Assembly (NCBI GenBank): GCA_018399745.1 | Contig: JAGYNZ010000027.1 | Location: 1 to 37,309, forward strand | Reading direction: 5' to 3' | DNA length: 37,309 nucleotides | DNA from: Deltaproteobacteria bacterium | GTDB taxonomy: Bacteria > Desulfobacterota > Dissulfuribacteria > Dissulfuribacterales > UBA3076 | Shown: positions 9,358-17,386 of the stretch, one piece after another | How the letters are laid out: the number at the start of each line of letters is the position of its first letter | Position numbering within the stretch: the stretch's first letter is position 1 | The notes under the pieces: model-generated | Told to the model about the DNA's origin: nothing | What the model saw: only the letters and a program-made list of their open reading frames with translations | The model's database searches: none | Position numbers and translations under genes: made by a program

Positions 9358-9405
9358 TTGACAAAAAGAGAATAAATGGAATAACTGAATGAATGTGCAT
9401 TCATT
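9358..9405 (+). promoter_or_regulatory. promoter and FadR-type palindromic operator of the TetR gene
   Basis: TTGACA lies at 9358-9363. A weak -10 (around ATAACT, 9381-9386) follows at 17 bp. Directly downstream is an 8+8 bp palindrome, AATGAATG-TG-CATTCATT, at 9388-9405, ending 3 bp before the ATG at 9409. TGAATGA-type palindromes are the known operators of FadR-like TetR regulators of fatty-acid breakdown, so autoregulation is likely. Confidence 0.7.
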
Positions 9406-9408
9406 AAA

Positions 9409-10038
9409 ATGCGTCTATCCATGAAAACCGCTGACAAACACAATAAAATATTAAGGGCCGCTATTCGGGTATTTGCCCGTAATGGTTTTTTCGATTCCCG
9501 CATAGCAGAAATAGCTAAAGAAGCCAATGTGGCTGATGGTACTATTTATCTTTATTTTAACAATAAGTACGATATCCTTATTACCATATTTGAAGAAGAA
9601 ATGGGCAAGATCATTGCCAGGGTTAAGCAAGAAATCGCTTCACTTGATGACCCGCGGGAAAAATTGGAGCGCTTTGCCTATCTCCATTTGATCCTGGTGC
9701 AAGAAAATAGAGACCTGGCAGAATTAATACAGGTAGAGCTGCGTCAAAGCAGCAAGTTTATGAAGGAGTATCGCAACAAAAGATTTGCCGAATATGTAAA
9801 CATCATCTCACATATAGTAATCCAGGGTCAGGCTCAGGAGCTCTTCTTGTCAGAAATACTGCCGGGGATATTTAAAAGGGCCTTTTTCGGGGCATTGGAT
9901 GAAATGTCTCGGTTCTGGGTCCTTTCTCACAAAAAAAAGTACAGTGTCGCCACAGCTGCAAAGCAAATAAGTGATTATTTTCTTCAGGGGATACTTGCCG
10001 CAAAGGGCCGCGAGTCAATGTCTCCTCAAAATAAGTGA
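9409..10038 (+). CDS. TetR-family regulator, FadR-like
   Basis: This 209-residue one-component regulator has an N-terminal helix-turn-helix (ILRAAIRVFARNGFFDSRIAEIA, then KEANVADGTIYLYFNNKYDIL). The C-terminal domain (FAYLHLILVQENRDLAELIQ, VELRQSSKFMKEYR) resembles the acyl-CoA-sensing domain of Bacillus FadR/YsiA-type proteins. This fits with the TGAATGA palindrome in front of the gene. It probably represses fatty-acid or acyl-CoA degradation genes elsewhere, because none are adjacent. No ribosome binding site is visible before either ATG (9409 or 9421), as the operator occupies that space. The shorter start at 9421 is possible, and the message may be leaderless or nearly so. Confidence 0.85.
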   Translation: MRLSMKTADKHNKILRAAIRVFARNGFFDSRIAEIAKEANVADGTIYLYFNNKYDILITIFEEEMGKIIARVKQEIASLDDPREKLERFAYLHLILVQENRDLAELIQVELRQSSKFMKEYRNKRFAEYVNIISHIVIQGQAQELFLSEILPGIFKRAFFGALDEMSRFWVLSHKKKYSVATAAKQISDYFLQGILAAKGRESMSPQNK

Positions 10039-10264
10039 GCAAGACGTCCGGGCACACGCAGGAAATACTATATAGCTCTATAGGCCCTCCAAAGCATAGA
10101 AAGGAATCATGCCAACACTCAATTGCTATTGATAACATAGAACTTATGAGTAACGAATCGACCGCGGGAAGAGAAACCTTATCTTTTATTGCCTTGACAC
10201 CTAACCCGATTCATCCTATTTTTAGACAGTTAAAAAGCGAATCATATCAGTAAAAATAAACACT
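10039..10264. other. intergenic between TetR gene and AAA ATPase gene
   Basis: A GTG-started open frame of 72 codons overlaps the TetR stop (10035-10253) but has no recognisable domain and no ribosome binding site. It is not called as a gene. Nothing else was recognised before the terminator hairpin at 10265. Confidence 0.4.
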
Positions 10265-10302
10265 GCGGAGATTCTCAGGGAGGGTCTCCGCTTTATTTTT
10301 TT
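10265..10302 (+). terminator. rho-independent terminator, possibly an attenuator
   Basis: GCGGAGA (10265-10271) pairs with TCTCCGC (10285-10291), followed by a T-rich run (10292-10302). A third copy, GCGGAGA at 10306-10312, is the ribosome binding site of the next gene and could compete for the same TCTCCGC. Confidence 0.8.
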
Positions 10303-10317
10303 ATAGCGGAGAAATAT

Positions 10318-11397
10318 ATGAAAATCGCATCTGATGAGCTTAGTCCACAAGATTACGTGGCCCTGATTTGCGAATTCAGTGGACAAAAGGTTGAACCTAA
10401 GGTAGCCGCTGAGCTGTGGCCCAAAATAATGCAACATAAGTGGGTGCTTTCTGAAAAACTGGGCCGGGATGTGGGAACGAAGGTGGCATGCCTGGATTTC
10501 ATGGAAAATATTGAGCCCATGCATCAGGAACTTCATGATGCACAGAGGATTCAGCTTCTCAAGGCGCTGGGGGCTCAGAGGATCGACCGATCAATCTGGG
10601 ATACCATATCCGAGACCCAGCCGCCAAAACAGATCGTTAACAAAAGAATCATACTTCCTCTGACAGAGATAGAACTCGCACGAAAACACGCGGTCATTCC
10701 GCCCCGCACCATTATATTTTTCGGGCCACCCGGTACAGGCAAGACCCACTTTGTTCGGGCAATAGCAGGTATACTCCAGTGGTGGTATGTTGAGATAAGC
10801 CCCAGCATCTTGATGTCCGATGGAGAAGATCGCCTCGGTGCGAACCTGAAAACCTTGATAGAAAAAGCGAGCAACCTCGACGAAGTAGTCCTGTTCATAG
10901 ACGAATTCGAGGAAATAGCAGGAAGCCGTGATCTCGCCTCACGCATCGACAAATCAATTACAAATGAGTTTCTGAAACAGGTACCTTTGTTGAAAAGAAA
11001 GGAGAGAAAAAACCTCCTGGTATGTGCAACCAACTATATCCGGCAACTGGACACGGCCCTGTTAAGGCCTGGCCGTTTTGATTGCATCATTCCAGTAGGG
11101 GGACTGGATGATCAAGGCCGTCGAACTATTTTCGAGCATTATCTATGCGATACCAGCCGAGGCGATGTAGATGTGGATAGAATCATCTCCATGATTACCC
11201 TCTTCACCCCGGCTGATATCGAGTACCTCTTTCAGAAAGTCAGACAACTTGCCTTTGAGAGAGAATACATCAAAGGAAAAGATTACCGAGTGACAACAGA
11301 GACATTCCTGGAAATGATTCCCAATGTTCCATCTACACTCACTAATGAAATCATTGAGGATTTCAAACAGGACTGCGCGAACTACACCAGATATTGA
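10318..11397 (+). CDS. stand-alone AAA-family ATPase
   Basis: This 359-residue protein has an N-terminal region of about 105 residues of unknown fold and one AAA module. Walker A is GPPGTGKT (residues 136-143), Walker B VLFIDEFEE (191-199), sensor 1 around LLVCATNYI, and the arginine-finger region LLRPGRFD (249-255). A C-terminal helical lid follows (about 265-340, with TPADIEYLFQKV). The module is most like the AAA domains of FtsH, Cdc48 and spastin, but it has no protease or second ATPase domain. A partner or substrate cannot be named from its neighbours. The ATG follows GCGGAGAA after 6 nt, and that binding site is part of the repeat described under the upstream terminator. Confidence 0.8.
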   Translation: MKIASDELSPQDYVALICEFSGQKVEPKVAAELWPKIMQHKWVLSEKLGRDVGTKVACLDFMENIEPMHQELHDAQRIQLLKALGAQRIDRSIWDTISETQPPKQIVNKRIILPLTEIELARKHAVIPPRTIIFFGPPGTGKTHFVRAIAGILQWWYVEISPSILMSDGEDRLGANLKTLIEKASNLDEVVLFIDEFEEIAGSRDLASRIDKSITNEFLKQVPLLKRKERKNLLVCATNYIRQLDTALLRPGRFDCIIPVGGLDDQGRRTIFEHYLCDTSRGDVDVDRIISMITLFTPADIEYLFQKVRQLAFEREYIKGKDYRVTTETFLEMIPNVPSTLTNEIIEDFKQDCANYTRY

Positions 11398-11979
11398 TTC
11401 AAATCAAAGGAATCATTCTTGTCTATATCATAACTGAATTTTTGCCATTAATCTGCATAATCATATAATAGGTGGCCACTGATTCAGATTAATCCGGTCA
11501 TTAACGCTAAAATTCCTTTGAAATTAGCCATAGACACAAAGACATTTTATCACTTTCGAAGTACTATCGGCGCAAACACATCAAAGTGTGAAAGTCGTCG
11601 TGTTTTTAAAAAAGATATTGTATATTTACAAATTATTAAAAAAATAGCAAAATTTAGGCATTTGATACTTGATCTACCCTTTAAAAAGGGGTAGCCATAA
11701 TAAGGCGCCTGCGAAACTCGTCTCGTGTACGATTGCTGCTTGTCAGTCGGTAAAAATTGCTCATGTAACTCGGTTATAGCGCGCTTCCTCATTTCCTCGT
11801 GCCTTGGCCCTCAAACAAAACCTGGGTCGTGCAAGCGTCATATAGTAACCTTAAAAATAGTAACCTTAAAAATCTTCACACATTAAGGATAAATTCAATT
11901 CTGTTTATGCAGAGAAGAGCGCCGACGGATGCTCAATTTTTTTATTTATACATTATAGAAGCGTTTCAGGGAGGGATAT
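11398..11979. other. 582-bp intergenic region with hairpin and tandem repeat
   Basis: No gene is recognisable. It holds a strong perfect-to-near-perfect hairpin, CTACCC-TTTAAAAA-GGGGTAG, near 11674-11694, and a 15-bp tandem repeat at 11842-11873. The folD promoter should lie in the last 100 bp, but no consensus boxes stand out. Confidence 0.5.
11842..11873. repeat. 15-bp tandem repeat, 2.1 copies
   Basis: ATAGTAACCTTAAAA occurs at 11842-11856 and again at 11857-11871, with two further matching bases. It lies about 105 bp before folD. It may be replication slippage; no function is evident. Confidence 0.85.
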
Positions 11980-12867
11980 ATGGCGGCAAAAATAATCAGC
12001 GGGACACAAATAGCAAAACAGATAAGAGAAGAACTAAAGGCTGAGGTGGCTGAAATGAAGGAAAAACAAGGGGTCACACCGGGCCTTGTAACCATACTGG
12101 TAGGAGAAAATCCTGCCTCTATCTCCTATGTGACCGCAAAGCAGCGCACAGCTCATGACCTTGCTTTTCATTCCATCCAGGACAATCAGCCCGCTGATAT
12201 CAGTGAGGCCGATCTGCTGGCCCTTATAGAGAAATACAATCAGGATACGGCATTTCACGGCATACTCATTCAGCTCCCTCTTCCGAAGCATATAGATGAG
12301 GGCAAGGTCATATATGCGGTAAACCCGGCCAAGGACGTGGATGGTTTTCACCCTGTAAATGTCGGTAAGATGATAGTAGGTGAACCCTGTTTTCTTCCAT
12401 GCACGCCCCACGGCATAATGGAAATGCTTATACGTTCAGAGGTTGAGACCAGTGGAGCCGAGGCCGTAATTGTAGGCAGAAGCAATATCGTAGGCAAGCC
12501 CATAGCAAACCTGTTGCTTCAAAAAAGAGAGGGCGGAAATGCTACTGTTACTCTATGCCATACGAGGACCAGGGACATGGCATTTCATACAAAAAGGGCT
12601 GACATTCTTGTAGTGGCAGCGGGCCGTCCCAAGGTCATCACAGCAGATATGGTTAAAGACGGCGTAGTGGTTATAGACGTAGGAGTAAACCGTATTGGCA
12701 AGACCCCCGAGGGCAAGGCGATACTTTGCGGCGATGTGGATTTTGATGCCATAAAGGAAAAGGCCTCTGCAATAACTCCGGTGCCTGGTGGTGTAGGTCC
12801 GATGACCATAACCATGCTAATGAAAAATACGGTCCAGGCTGCAAAACAGATTTCAGGTCTGGCATGA
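11980..12867 (+). CDS. folD: bifunctional methylene-tetrahydrofolate dehydrogenase/cyclohydrolase
   Basis: FolD interconverts 5,10-methylene-, methenyl- and 10-formyl-tetrahydrofolate in the cytosol. The 295 residues have the cyclohydrolase lysine in YVTAKQR, the substrate-binding GILIQLPLPKHI and NPAKDVDGFHPVNVG, the nucleotide fold with VIVGRSNIVGKP, and the C-terminal TPVPGGVGPMTI signature. GGGAGG precedes the ATG. CooS begins 34 nt downstream on the same strand. In this company FolD is likely part of the methyl branch of the Wood-Ljungdahl pathway, run in either direction, and not only of one-carbon biosynthesis; that role is inferred. Confidence 0.95.
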   Translation: MAAKIISGTQIAKQIREELKAEVAEMKEKQGVTPGLVTILVGENPASISYVTAKQRTAHDLAFHSIQDNQPADISEADLLALIEKYNQDTAFHGILIQLPLPKHIDEGKVIYAVNPAKDVDGFHPVNVGKMIVGEPCFLPCTPHGIMEMLIRSEVETSGAEAVIVGRSNIVGKPIANLLLQKREGGNATVTLCHTRTRDMAFHTKRADILVVAAGRPKVITADMVKDGVVVIDVGVNRIGKTPEGKAILCGDVDFDAIKEKASAITPVPGGVGPMTITMLMKNTVQAAKQISGLA

Positions 12868-12901
12868 GAAATTCTCAAGACAACCGAGGGGGAAAATAGT
12901 C

Positions 12902-14899
12902 ATGGATACGAGCAGACGCTTTGATAATGAAGAAGGGGGGTGCCCTGGCATCCAGTGCGAAGCCAATCGTGATGTACTGTGTAACTCGTGTTCTGAAGGT
13001 GTCGTGACTGCTGCTCACAGGATCTCTAGGAGAGCAGTGGAACCTTGTCTGTTCGGCAAAGGCGGAGTCTGCTGTCGCATCTGCAATATGGGGCCTTGCC
13101 AGATAATAGAAGGCATGGACACCATGATAGGTGTTTGTGGAGCAGATGCGGCTACGGTGGCTGCTCGCAATTTCTGTCGCATGGTTGCCGGCGGGGCCTC
13201 TGCCCACATGGATCACGGCAGAGGAACAGCACTGGCCTTTCTTGCCACTGCCCGTGGTGAAACCCCCTATGAGATCAAAGACACAATCAAGCTGAGAAAT
13301 ACGGCCTTAGTGCTCGGCATTGACCCCGCCGAAAAGGATACCAAAGATCTCGCAATAGCGGTAGGGACAAGGCTGCTCGAAGAATTTGGTCAGCAAGAGG
13401 GGACACTGGCCTTTATGAAGAGGGCACCCAAGGCCAGACAGGAGCTTTGGGGCAGGCTGGGGATCTTCCCCAGGGGTATTGACCGTGAGGTGGTAGAGAT
13501 AATGCACCGCACACATATGGGGGTGGACCAAGAACATAAGAATCTGCTTTTTCAAGCTGCCCGTTTGTCGTTAGCAGACGGCTGGGGCGCATCCATGATA
13601 GCCACTGAACTGTCTGACATCATGTTTGGCACCCCGGTCTCAGTAAGGAGCAAGGTAAACATCGGGGTCCTGAAAAAGGATGAAGTAAACATCACGGTTC
13701 ACGGCCATGAGCCTGTGCTTGCCGAAGCCCTGGCCATGGCAACCAATGACCCGGAGATAGTCAAGGCCTCAAAGAAGGTCAAGGCCAAGGGAATAAATCT
13801 GGCAGGTGTATGTTGTACTGGAAACGAGATCCTCATGAGAAGAGGGATTCCTATAGCTGGAAGTTTTATTCAACAGGAGGTTGTCCTTGCCACCGCTGCG
13901 GTAGAAGCAATGGTTGTGGATGTCCAGTGCATCATGCAGGGCCTGTCCCCCGTGGCGGGCAAATTCCATACTGAACTTATCACCACATCTGAAAAAGCCA
14001 GGATTCCAGGGACCACTCATATACAGTTCGATGAGCACAGGGCAATGGAAACGGCCAAGGAAATCATACTGCGTGCGATCAATAAATACCCGGAAAGGGG
14101 AAAATACTTCATACCTGTGCACCAGATGGACGTAGTGGCGGGCTTCAGTCATGAAAACATCGACTACACCCTTGGCGGCCGTTTCCGCGCATCCTATAAA
14201 CCACTTAACGACAATATAATGAATGGACGCATTCGAGGGGTTGCCGCTATAGTGGGCTGTGATAATTACAGAGTCATGGAGGAAATTCATATAGACCTTG
14301 CCAAGGAACTCATAGCCAATGACATACTTGTGCTGGTCACTGGCTGCGCAGCTACAGGTATGGGCCGCGCAGGTCTTTTGTCTCCCGAGGCACTAAACAT
14401 GGCAGGTGACGGTCTGAAGGAGGTCCTTGAGACAGTGGGATGCCCCCCTGTACTGCACATGGGTTCCTGCGTGGATAACAGCCGGATTCTTATTGCCGCT
14501 ACTGAAATGGTAAAAACAGGCGGTCTCGGCAATGATATAAGCGATCTTCCGGCAGCAGGATGCGCACCTCAATGGATGAGTGAAAAGGCAGTATCCATCG
14601 GCCAATATTTTGTTTCAAGCGGTGTTTATGTGGTCTTCGGTCCCGGTTTTCCCACAACGGGATCTAGGGTGGTTACAGACTATTGCTTCAGGGAGATGGA
14701 AAATCTCTATGGCGGTATGTGGGATAAGGCTGAAACATCAAATGATTTTGCCAACAAGATGATTGATAAAATAAACCAAAAACGCCTTAACCTCGGCCTG
14801 GACAAGAAAAAGGAGCGGGTCCTTTTTGACATGGCCATGAGGCGTGAACTCGAGGCCACACCTCTGCTCGATGTGGGATGCCATGGGTCGGGAGGATAG
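12902..14899 (+). CDS. cooS: anaerobic Ni-Fe carbon-monoxide dehydrogenase catalytic subunit
   Basis: CooS interconverts CO and CO2. The 665 residues carry the cysteines for clusters D and B: Cys49, Cys57, Cys58, Cys61 and Cys66 (GVCCRICNMGPCQ), then Cys79. The active-site C-cluster ligands are all recognisable: His in HGHEP and Cys in VCCTGNE, DVQCIMQ, VGCDNY, TGCAATG and GSCVDNSR. The catalytic lysine is in MSEKAV. The N-terminus has four extra cysteines (14, 19, 27, 30: C-4-C-7-C-2-C) not part of the usual set. No cooC, acsB or cooF gene follows in the window. The pairing with folD suggests a role in carbon fixation or its reverse. Confidence 0.95.
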   Translation: MDTSRRFDNEEGGCPGIQCEANRDVLCNSCSEGVVTAAHRISRRAVEPCLFGKGGVCCRICNMGPCQIIEGMDTMIGVCGADAATVAARNFCRMVAGGASAHMDHGRGTALAFLATARGETPYEIKDTIKLRNTALVLGIDPAEKDTKDLAIAVGTRLLEEFGQQEGTLAFMKRAPKARQELWGRLGIFPRGIDREVVEIMHRTHMGVDQEHKNLLFQAARLSLADGWGASMIATELSDIMFGTPVSVRSKVNIGVLKKDEVNITVHGHEPVLAEALAMATNDPEIVKASKKVKAKGINLAGVCCTGNEILMRRGIPIAGSFIQQEVVLATAAVEAMVVDVQCIMQGLSPVAGKFHTELITTSEKARIPGTTHIQFDEHRAMETAKEIILRAINKYPERGKYFIPVHQMDVVAGFSHENIDYTLGGRFRASYKPLNDNIMNGRIRGVAAIVGCDNYRVMEEIHIDLAKELIANDILVLVTGCAATGMGRAGLLSPEALNMAGDGLKEVLETVGCPPVLHMGSCVDNSRILIAATEMVKTGGLGNDISDLPAAGCAPQWMSEKAVSIGQYFVSSGVYVVFGPGFPTTGSRVVTDYCFREMENLYGGMWDKAETSNDFANKMIDKINQKRLNLGLDKKKERVLFDMAMRRELEATPLLDVGCHGSGG

Positions 14900-15156
14900 T
14901 TAGAAAAATGATTTAAAAACTTTCCGTTAAGCGCCTCTTCTCCACATTTCGACTCATTTAATCCCTTGGGTGAAATGACCGTAACATATAAGCCCGAACT
15001 ATTTTTGGGGATTGCAGCTCCAAAATCCTTGAATCTCTCATTTCATGAATTTAGTATATAGATCTAAGGTGTCGATTTTTTGATATCCTGGAGGATCCAG
15101 GGCCCGGAATAATGCTCTGTCAAATCATGAAAACGATCTTTTTTTCAAGGTGATAT
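14900..15156. other. intergenic, cooS to NYN gene
   Basis: 257 bp without recognisable gene, terminator or repeat. The ATG at 15157 is preceded by AAGGTGAT, a usable ribosome binding site. Confidence 0.4.
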
Positions 15157-15966
15157 ATGCTTAAAGCAGGAATTTTTTTGGATATTGAAAATCTGGTACG
15201 ATGCGGAGGCTGGGGGATTAGATACCGCGTTGTCAGAAAGTTGGTAGAAGCTCAAGGGGCCATTGTACTGAGGGCCAATGCCTATATGGCAATTGATTCA
15301 GAACGGGAAGAAAAGGATATTGACTATAAGAGGAAAAAACAGGAGTATCGAGATGCGGTCAGACGTGAAAGTTTCCACCTGGTTTTAAAAAAGGTCCAGC
15401 GTTATAAAAATTCTGAAGGAGATATTATTACCAAAGCAAATGCCGATCTTGACCTTGCAATAGACGCGCTGTTGCAGGCGGACAATTTGGATTATATACT
15501 ACTGGGCAGCGGGGATGGCGATTTTTTCAGGCTTGTCAGGGCACTTCAAAATAAAGGGAAACGAGTAGATCTGCTCTCTTTCTCCAATACCAGTGAAATT
15601 CTTCGATGTGAAGTTGATAACCACTTTTCAGGATATCTGGTCCCTGAAATCTTGCCCTCCATAGATAATTCTTCGCGTGTGCGGGGGGTAATGCATGTCT
15701 TTAATGAGGAGAAGGGATTTGCATTTTTGGGTGTACGAACCGGTCTTGGTGTGCTGGATATGCGTGACGATATCTTTTGCCATATCAGCGATTTCAGACA
15801 CAGAGACGGACGTATTGTGACTGATCAGTCCTTTGCTCAATTGAAGACTCAGCAAAAGATTATTGAATTCGAACTGGTGGAGCGGAGCGACGGAAAGGTA
15901 AAAGCGGTTAATGCTACCGAGTTTGAACCAGAAGTAAGATGTGCCGAAGGGCCTCCCCAATGCTGA
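15157..15966 (+). CDS. NYN-domain (LabA-type) nuclease fused to a cold-shock domain
   Basis: Residues 1 to about 165 form a NYN/LabA-type PIN-like domain. MLKAGIFLDIENL gives the first acidic pair, ADLDLAIDALL the central aspartates, and LLGSGDGDFFRLVRAL the last acidic cluster, with the usual spacing for a metal-dependent RNase. Residues of about 172-250 form a cold-shock domain: RGVMHVFNEEKGFAFLG is the RNP1-like strand, DDIFCHISDF is RNP2, then VEFELVERSDGKVKA. The fusion suggests an RNase with its own single-strand RNA-binding module. The final 18 residues have no assigned role. It ends 55 nt from the convergent hemG end. The RNA target is unknown. Confidence 0.85.
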   Translation: MLKAGIFLDIENLVRCGGWGIRYRVVRKLVEAQGAIVLRANAYMAIDSEREEKDIDYKRKKQEYRDAVRRESFHLVLKKVQRYKNSEGDIITKANADLDLAIDALLQADNLDYILLGSGDGDFFRLVRALQNKGKRVDLLSFSNTSEILRCEVDNHFSGYLVPEILPSIDNSSRVRGVMHVFNEEKGFAFLGVRTGLGVLDMRDDIFCHISDFRHRDGRIVTDQSFAQLKTQQKIIEFELVERSDGKVKAVNATEFEPEVRCAEGPPQC

Positions 15967-16021
15967 TTGCTGTTTCCGGCTCATGGAATTATTGTATTGG
16001 CAATGCCCTTGAGCTGTTTAC

Positions 16022-17386
16022 TCATAAACTTGCAAGCTGTTCTGCAAGTCTTTTCGAATTTGCGATAGAGTCATTGAGGCTTACACCCCCAAGCCAATTA
16101 CACCTTATATATAGTCCAGGATAAGACCTCAGGGCAAAATCGATTTCAGAAGCAAGGGCATGGTGTCCCCTCTCATACTGTGGAATGGCCTCATTCCAGC
16201 GAAAAATTTTCACAAATTCTGGTCCACTCTTCAAACCGACGAGTTCTGTAAATTCTTTTACAACCAGGTCAAGGAGAGGTGAGTCAGGAAGCATGGCCAG
16301 GTCAGGGGCCCTTGCTCCGCCTACCAGTGTCCTTGTCAGTTGATAGCCCTCAGGTGCCCTGTTCGGGAAAATGGACGAATCCCAGAGAGACCCAAGGATC
16401 GAGCGCTTTTCAACGCCCGGGGCAAGAAATCCGAATCCATTGAGTGAATTCTCCGTGGTTCCCTGCTTAATGCCCATACAAACAATACTCACAGGCGGGT
16501 AATGTATTTGCATTGCAAGTTTTACAATATCCGGGGCGGTCTCCTTCAGGACTTCTGAAACCGCCTTGGCCGGACACGCAAGCACCACATGGCTTGACTC
16601 GAACTCCTTCCCGTCTTGCAAATAGACACGCCAGCCGTTGTTATTCCTTGAAATCGATGCCACGGAGGAATTTAGGCGTATTGCAGGACCCAATGTCATG
16701 ACAAGGGCATCTACGAGTTCATTCATGCCTGTAGTAAAAGAGGTGAGAACACCTCCGGGACCAGCACCCGGCCCCTTTTTACCCTTTTTCTTTGCCTCTC
16801 TTTGGAGCTTGATCATGGCCCTGATCAAGCTCCCGTAGTCACGCTCAAGTTCGTGAATTCTGGGAAAACAGCTACGAAGAGACAGTCGTTCAGGATCTCC
16901 GGCATATATCCCCGTGGCCATGGGATCTATGAGATATTGAAACGCCTCCCTGCCAAGACGCCTTCTGGCGAAATCAGCCAGAGACTCGTCTTTGGAAATA
17001 TCACCCTTTGACACAAGGGCCTCGGCCAACACCCTTAATCGTCCGGGCAGAGAGAGTATTTTCGAGTTTAAGAACTGTGTGGGTGATACTGGAAGTTGAA
17101 TCAACTGCCCATTCTTTATCACAAAACGGCGTCTGGCGGCATCATTGCTCCTCAGGGGATCAAGTCCGAGCCTGGCGGCAAGGTCAAGGGTTGATGGCTT
17201 GTTGTCAAGCACACCGTTTACGCCCTTCTCGCACACAAAGCCATCTTCTTTTATGGTCCAGGCCTTGCCTCCCGCTCTGGCCCCTGCTTCAAGTACCAGG
17301 ATTTCCCAGCCGGGCCTCAGTTCTTTGAGGAACCAGGCAAGTGACAGGCCTGACAACCCGCCCCCTGCTATTATTAATTTAGCCAT
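16022..17386 (-). CDS. hemG: protoporphyrinogen/coproporphyrinogen oxidase, HemG/HemY (CgoX) family
   Basis: This FAD enzyme removes six hydrogens from a porphyrinogen. The 454 residues begin with the dinucleotide fold IIAGGGLSGLSLAWFL and show the family's EAGARAGGKAWT. A central membrane/substrate domain (YLIDPMATGIYAGDPE-LSLRSCFP) follows, and the C-terminal FAD motif ends with GVSLNDSIANSKRLA. The family normally uses oxygen, while the surrounding genes point to an anaerobe, so another electron acceptor is likely. It may act on protoporphyrinogen IX or coproporphyrinogen III; the radical-SAM gene in the same cluster makes the second possible. Its start overlaps the hemH stop by 13 nt. Confidence 0.9.
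   Translation of the reverse strand: MAKLIIAGGGLSGLSLAWFLKELRPGWEILVLEAGARAGGKAWTIKEDGFVCEKGVNGVLDNKPSTLDLAARLGLDPLRSNDAARRRFVIKNGQLIQLPVSPTQFLNSKILSLPGRLRVLAEALVSKGDISKDESLADFARRRLGREAFQYLIDPMATGIYAGDPERLSLRSCFPRIHELERDYGSLIRAMIKLQREAKKKGKKGPGAGPGGVLTSFTTGMNELVDALVMTLGPAIRLNSSVASISRNNNGWRVYLQDGKEFESSHVVLACPAKAVSEVLKETAPDIVKLAMQIHYPPVSIVCMGIKQGTTENSLNGFGFLAPGVEKRSILGSLWDSSIFPNRAPEGYQLTRTLVGGARAPDLAMLPDSPLLDLVVKEFTELVGLKSGPEFVKIFRWNEAIPQYERGHHALASEIDFALRSYPGLYIRCNWLGGVSLNDSIANSKRLAEQLASL

Noticed and set aside
10035-10253. 72-codon open frame after the TetR gene
   Set aside because: GTG start inside the TetR stop with no ribosome binding site and no recognisable domain.
11674-11694. CTACCC...GGGTAG hairpin as terminator
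   Set aside because: No T-run follows on either strand, so it is described only as a hairpin.
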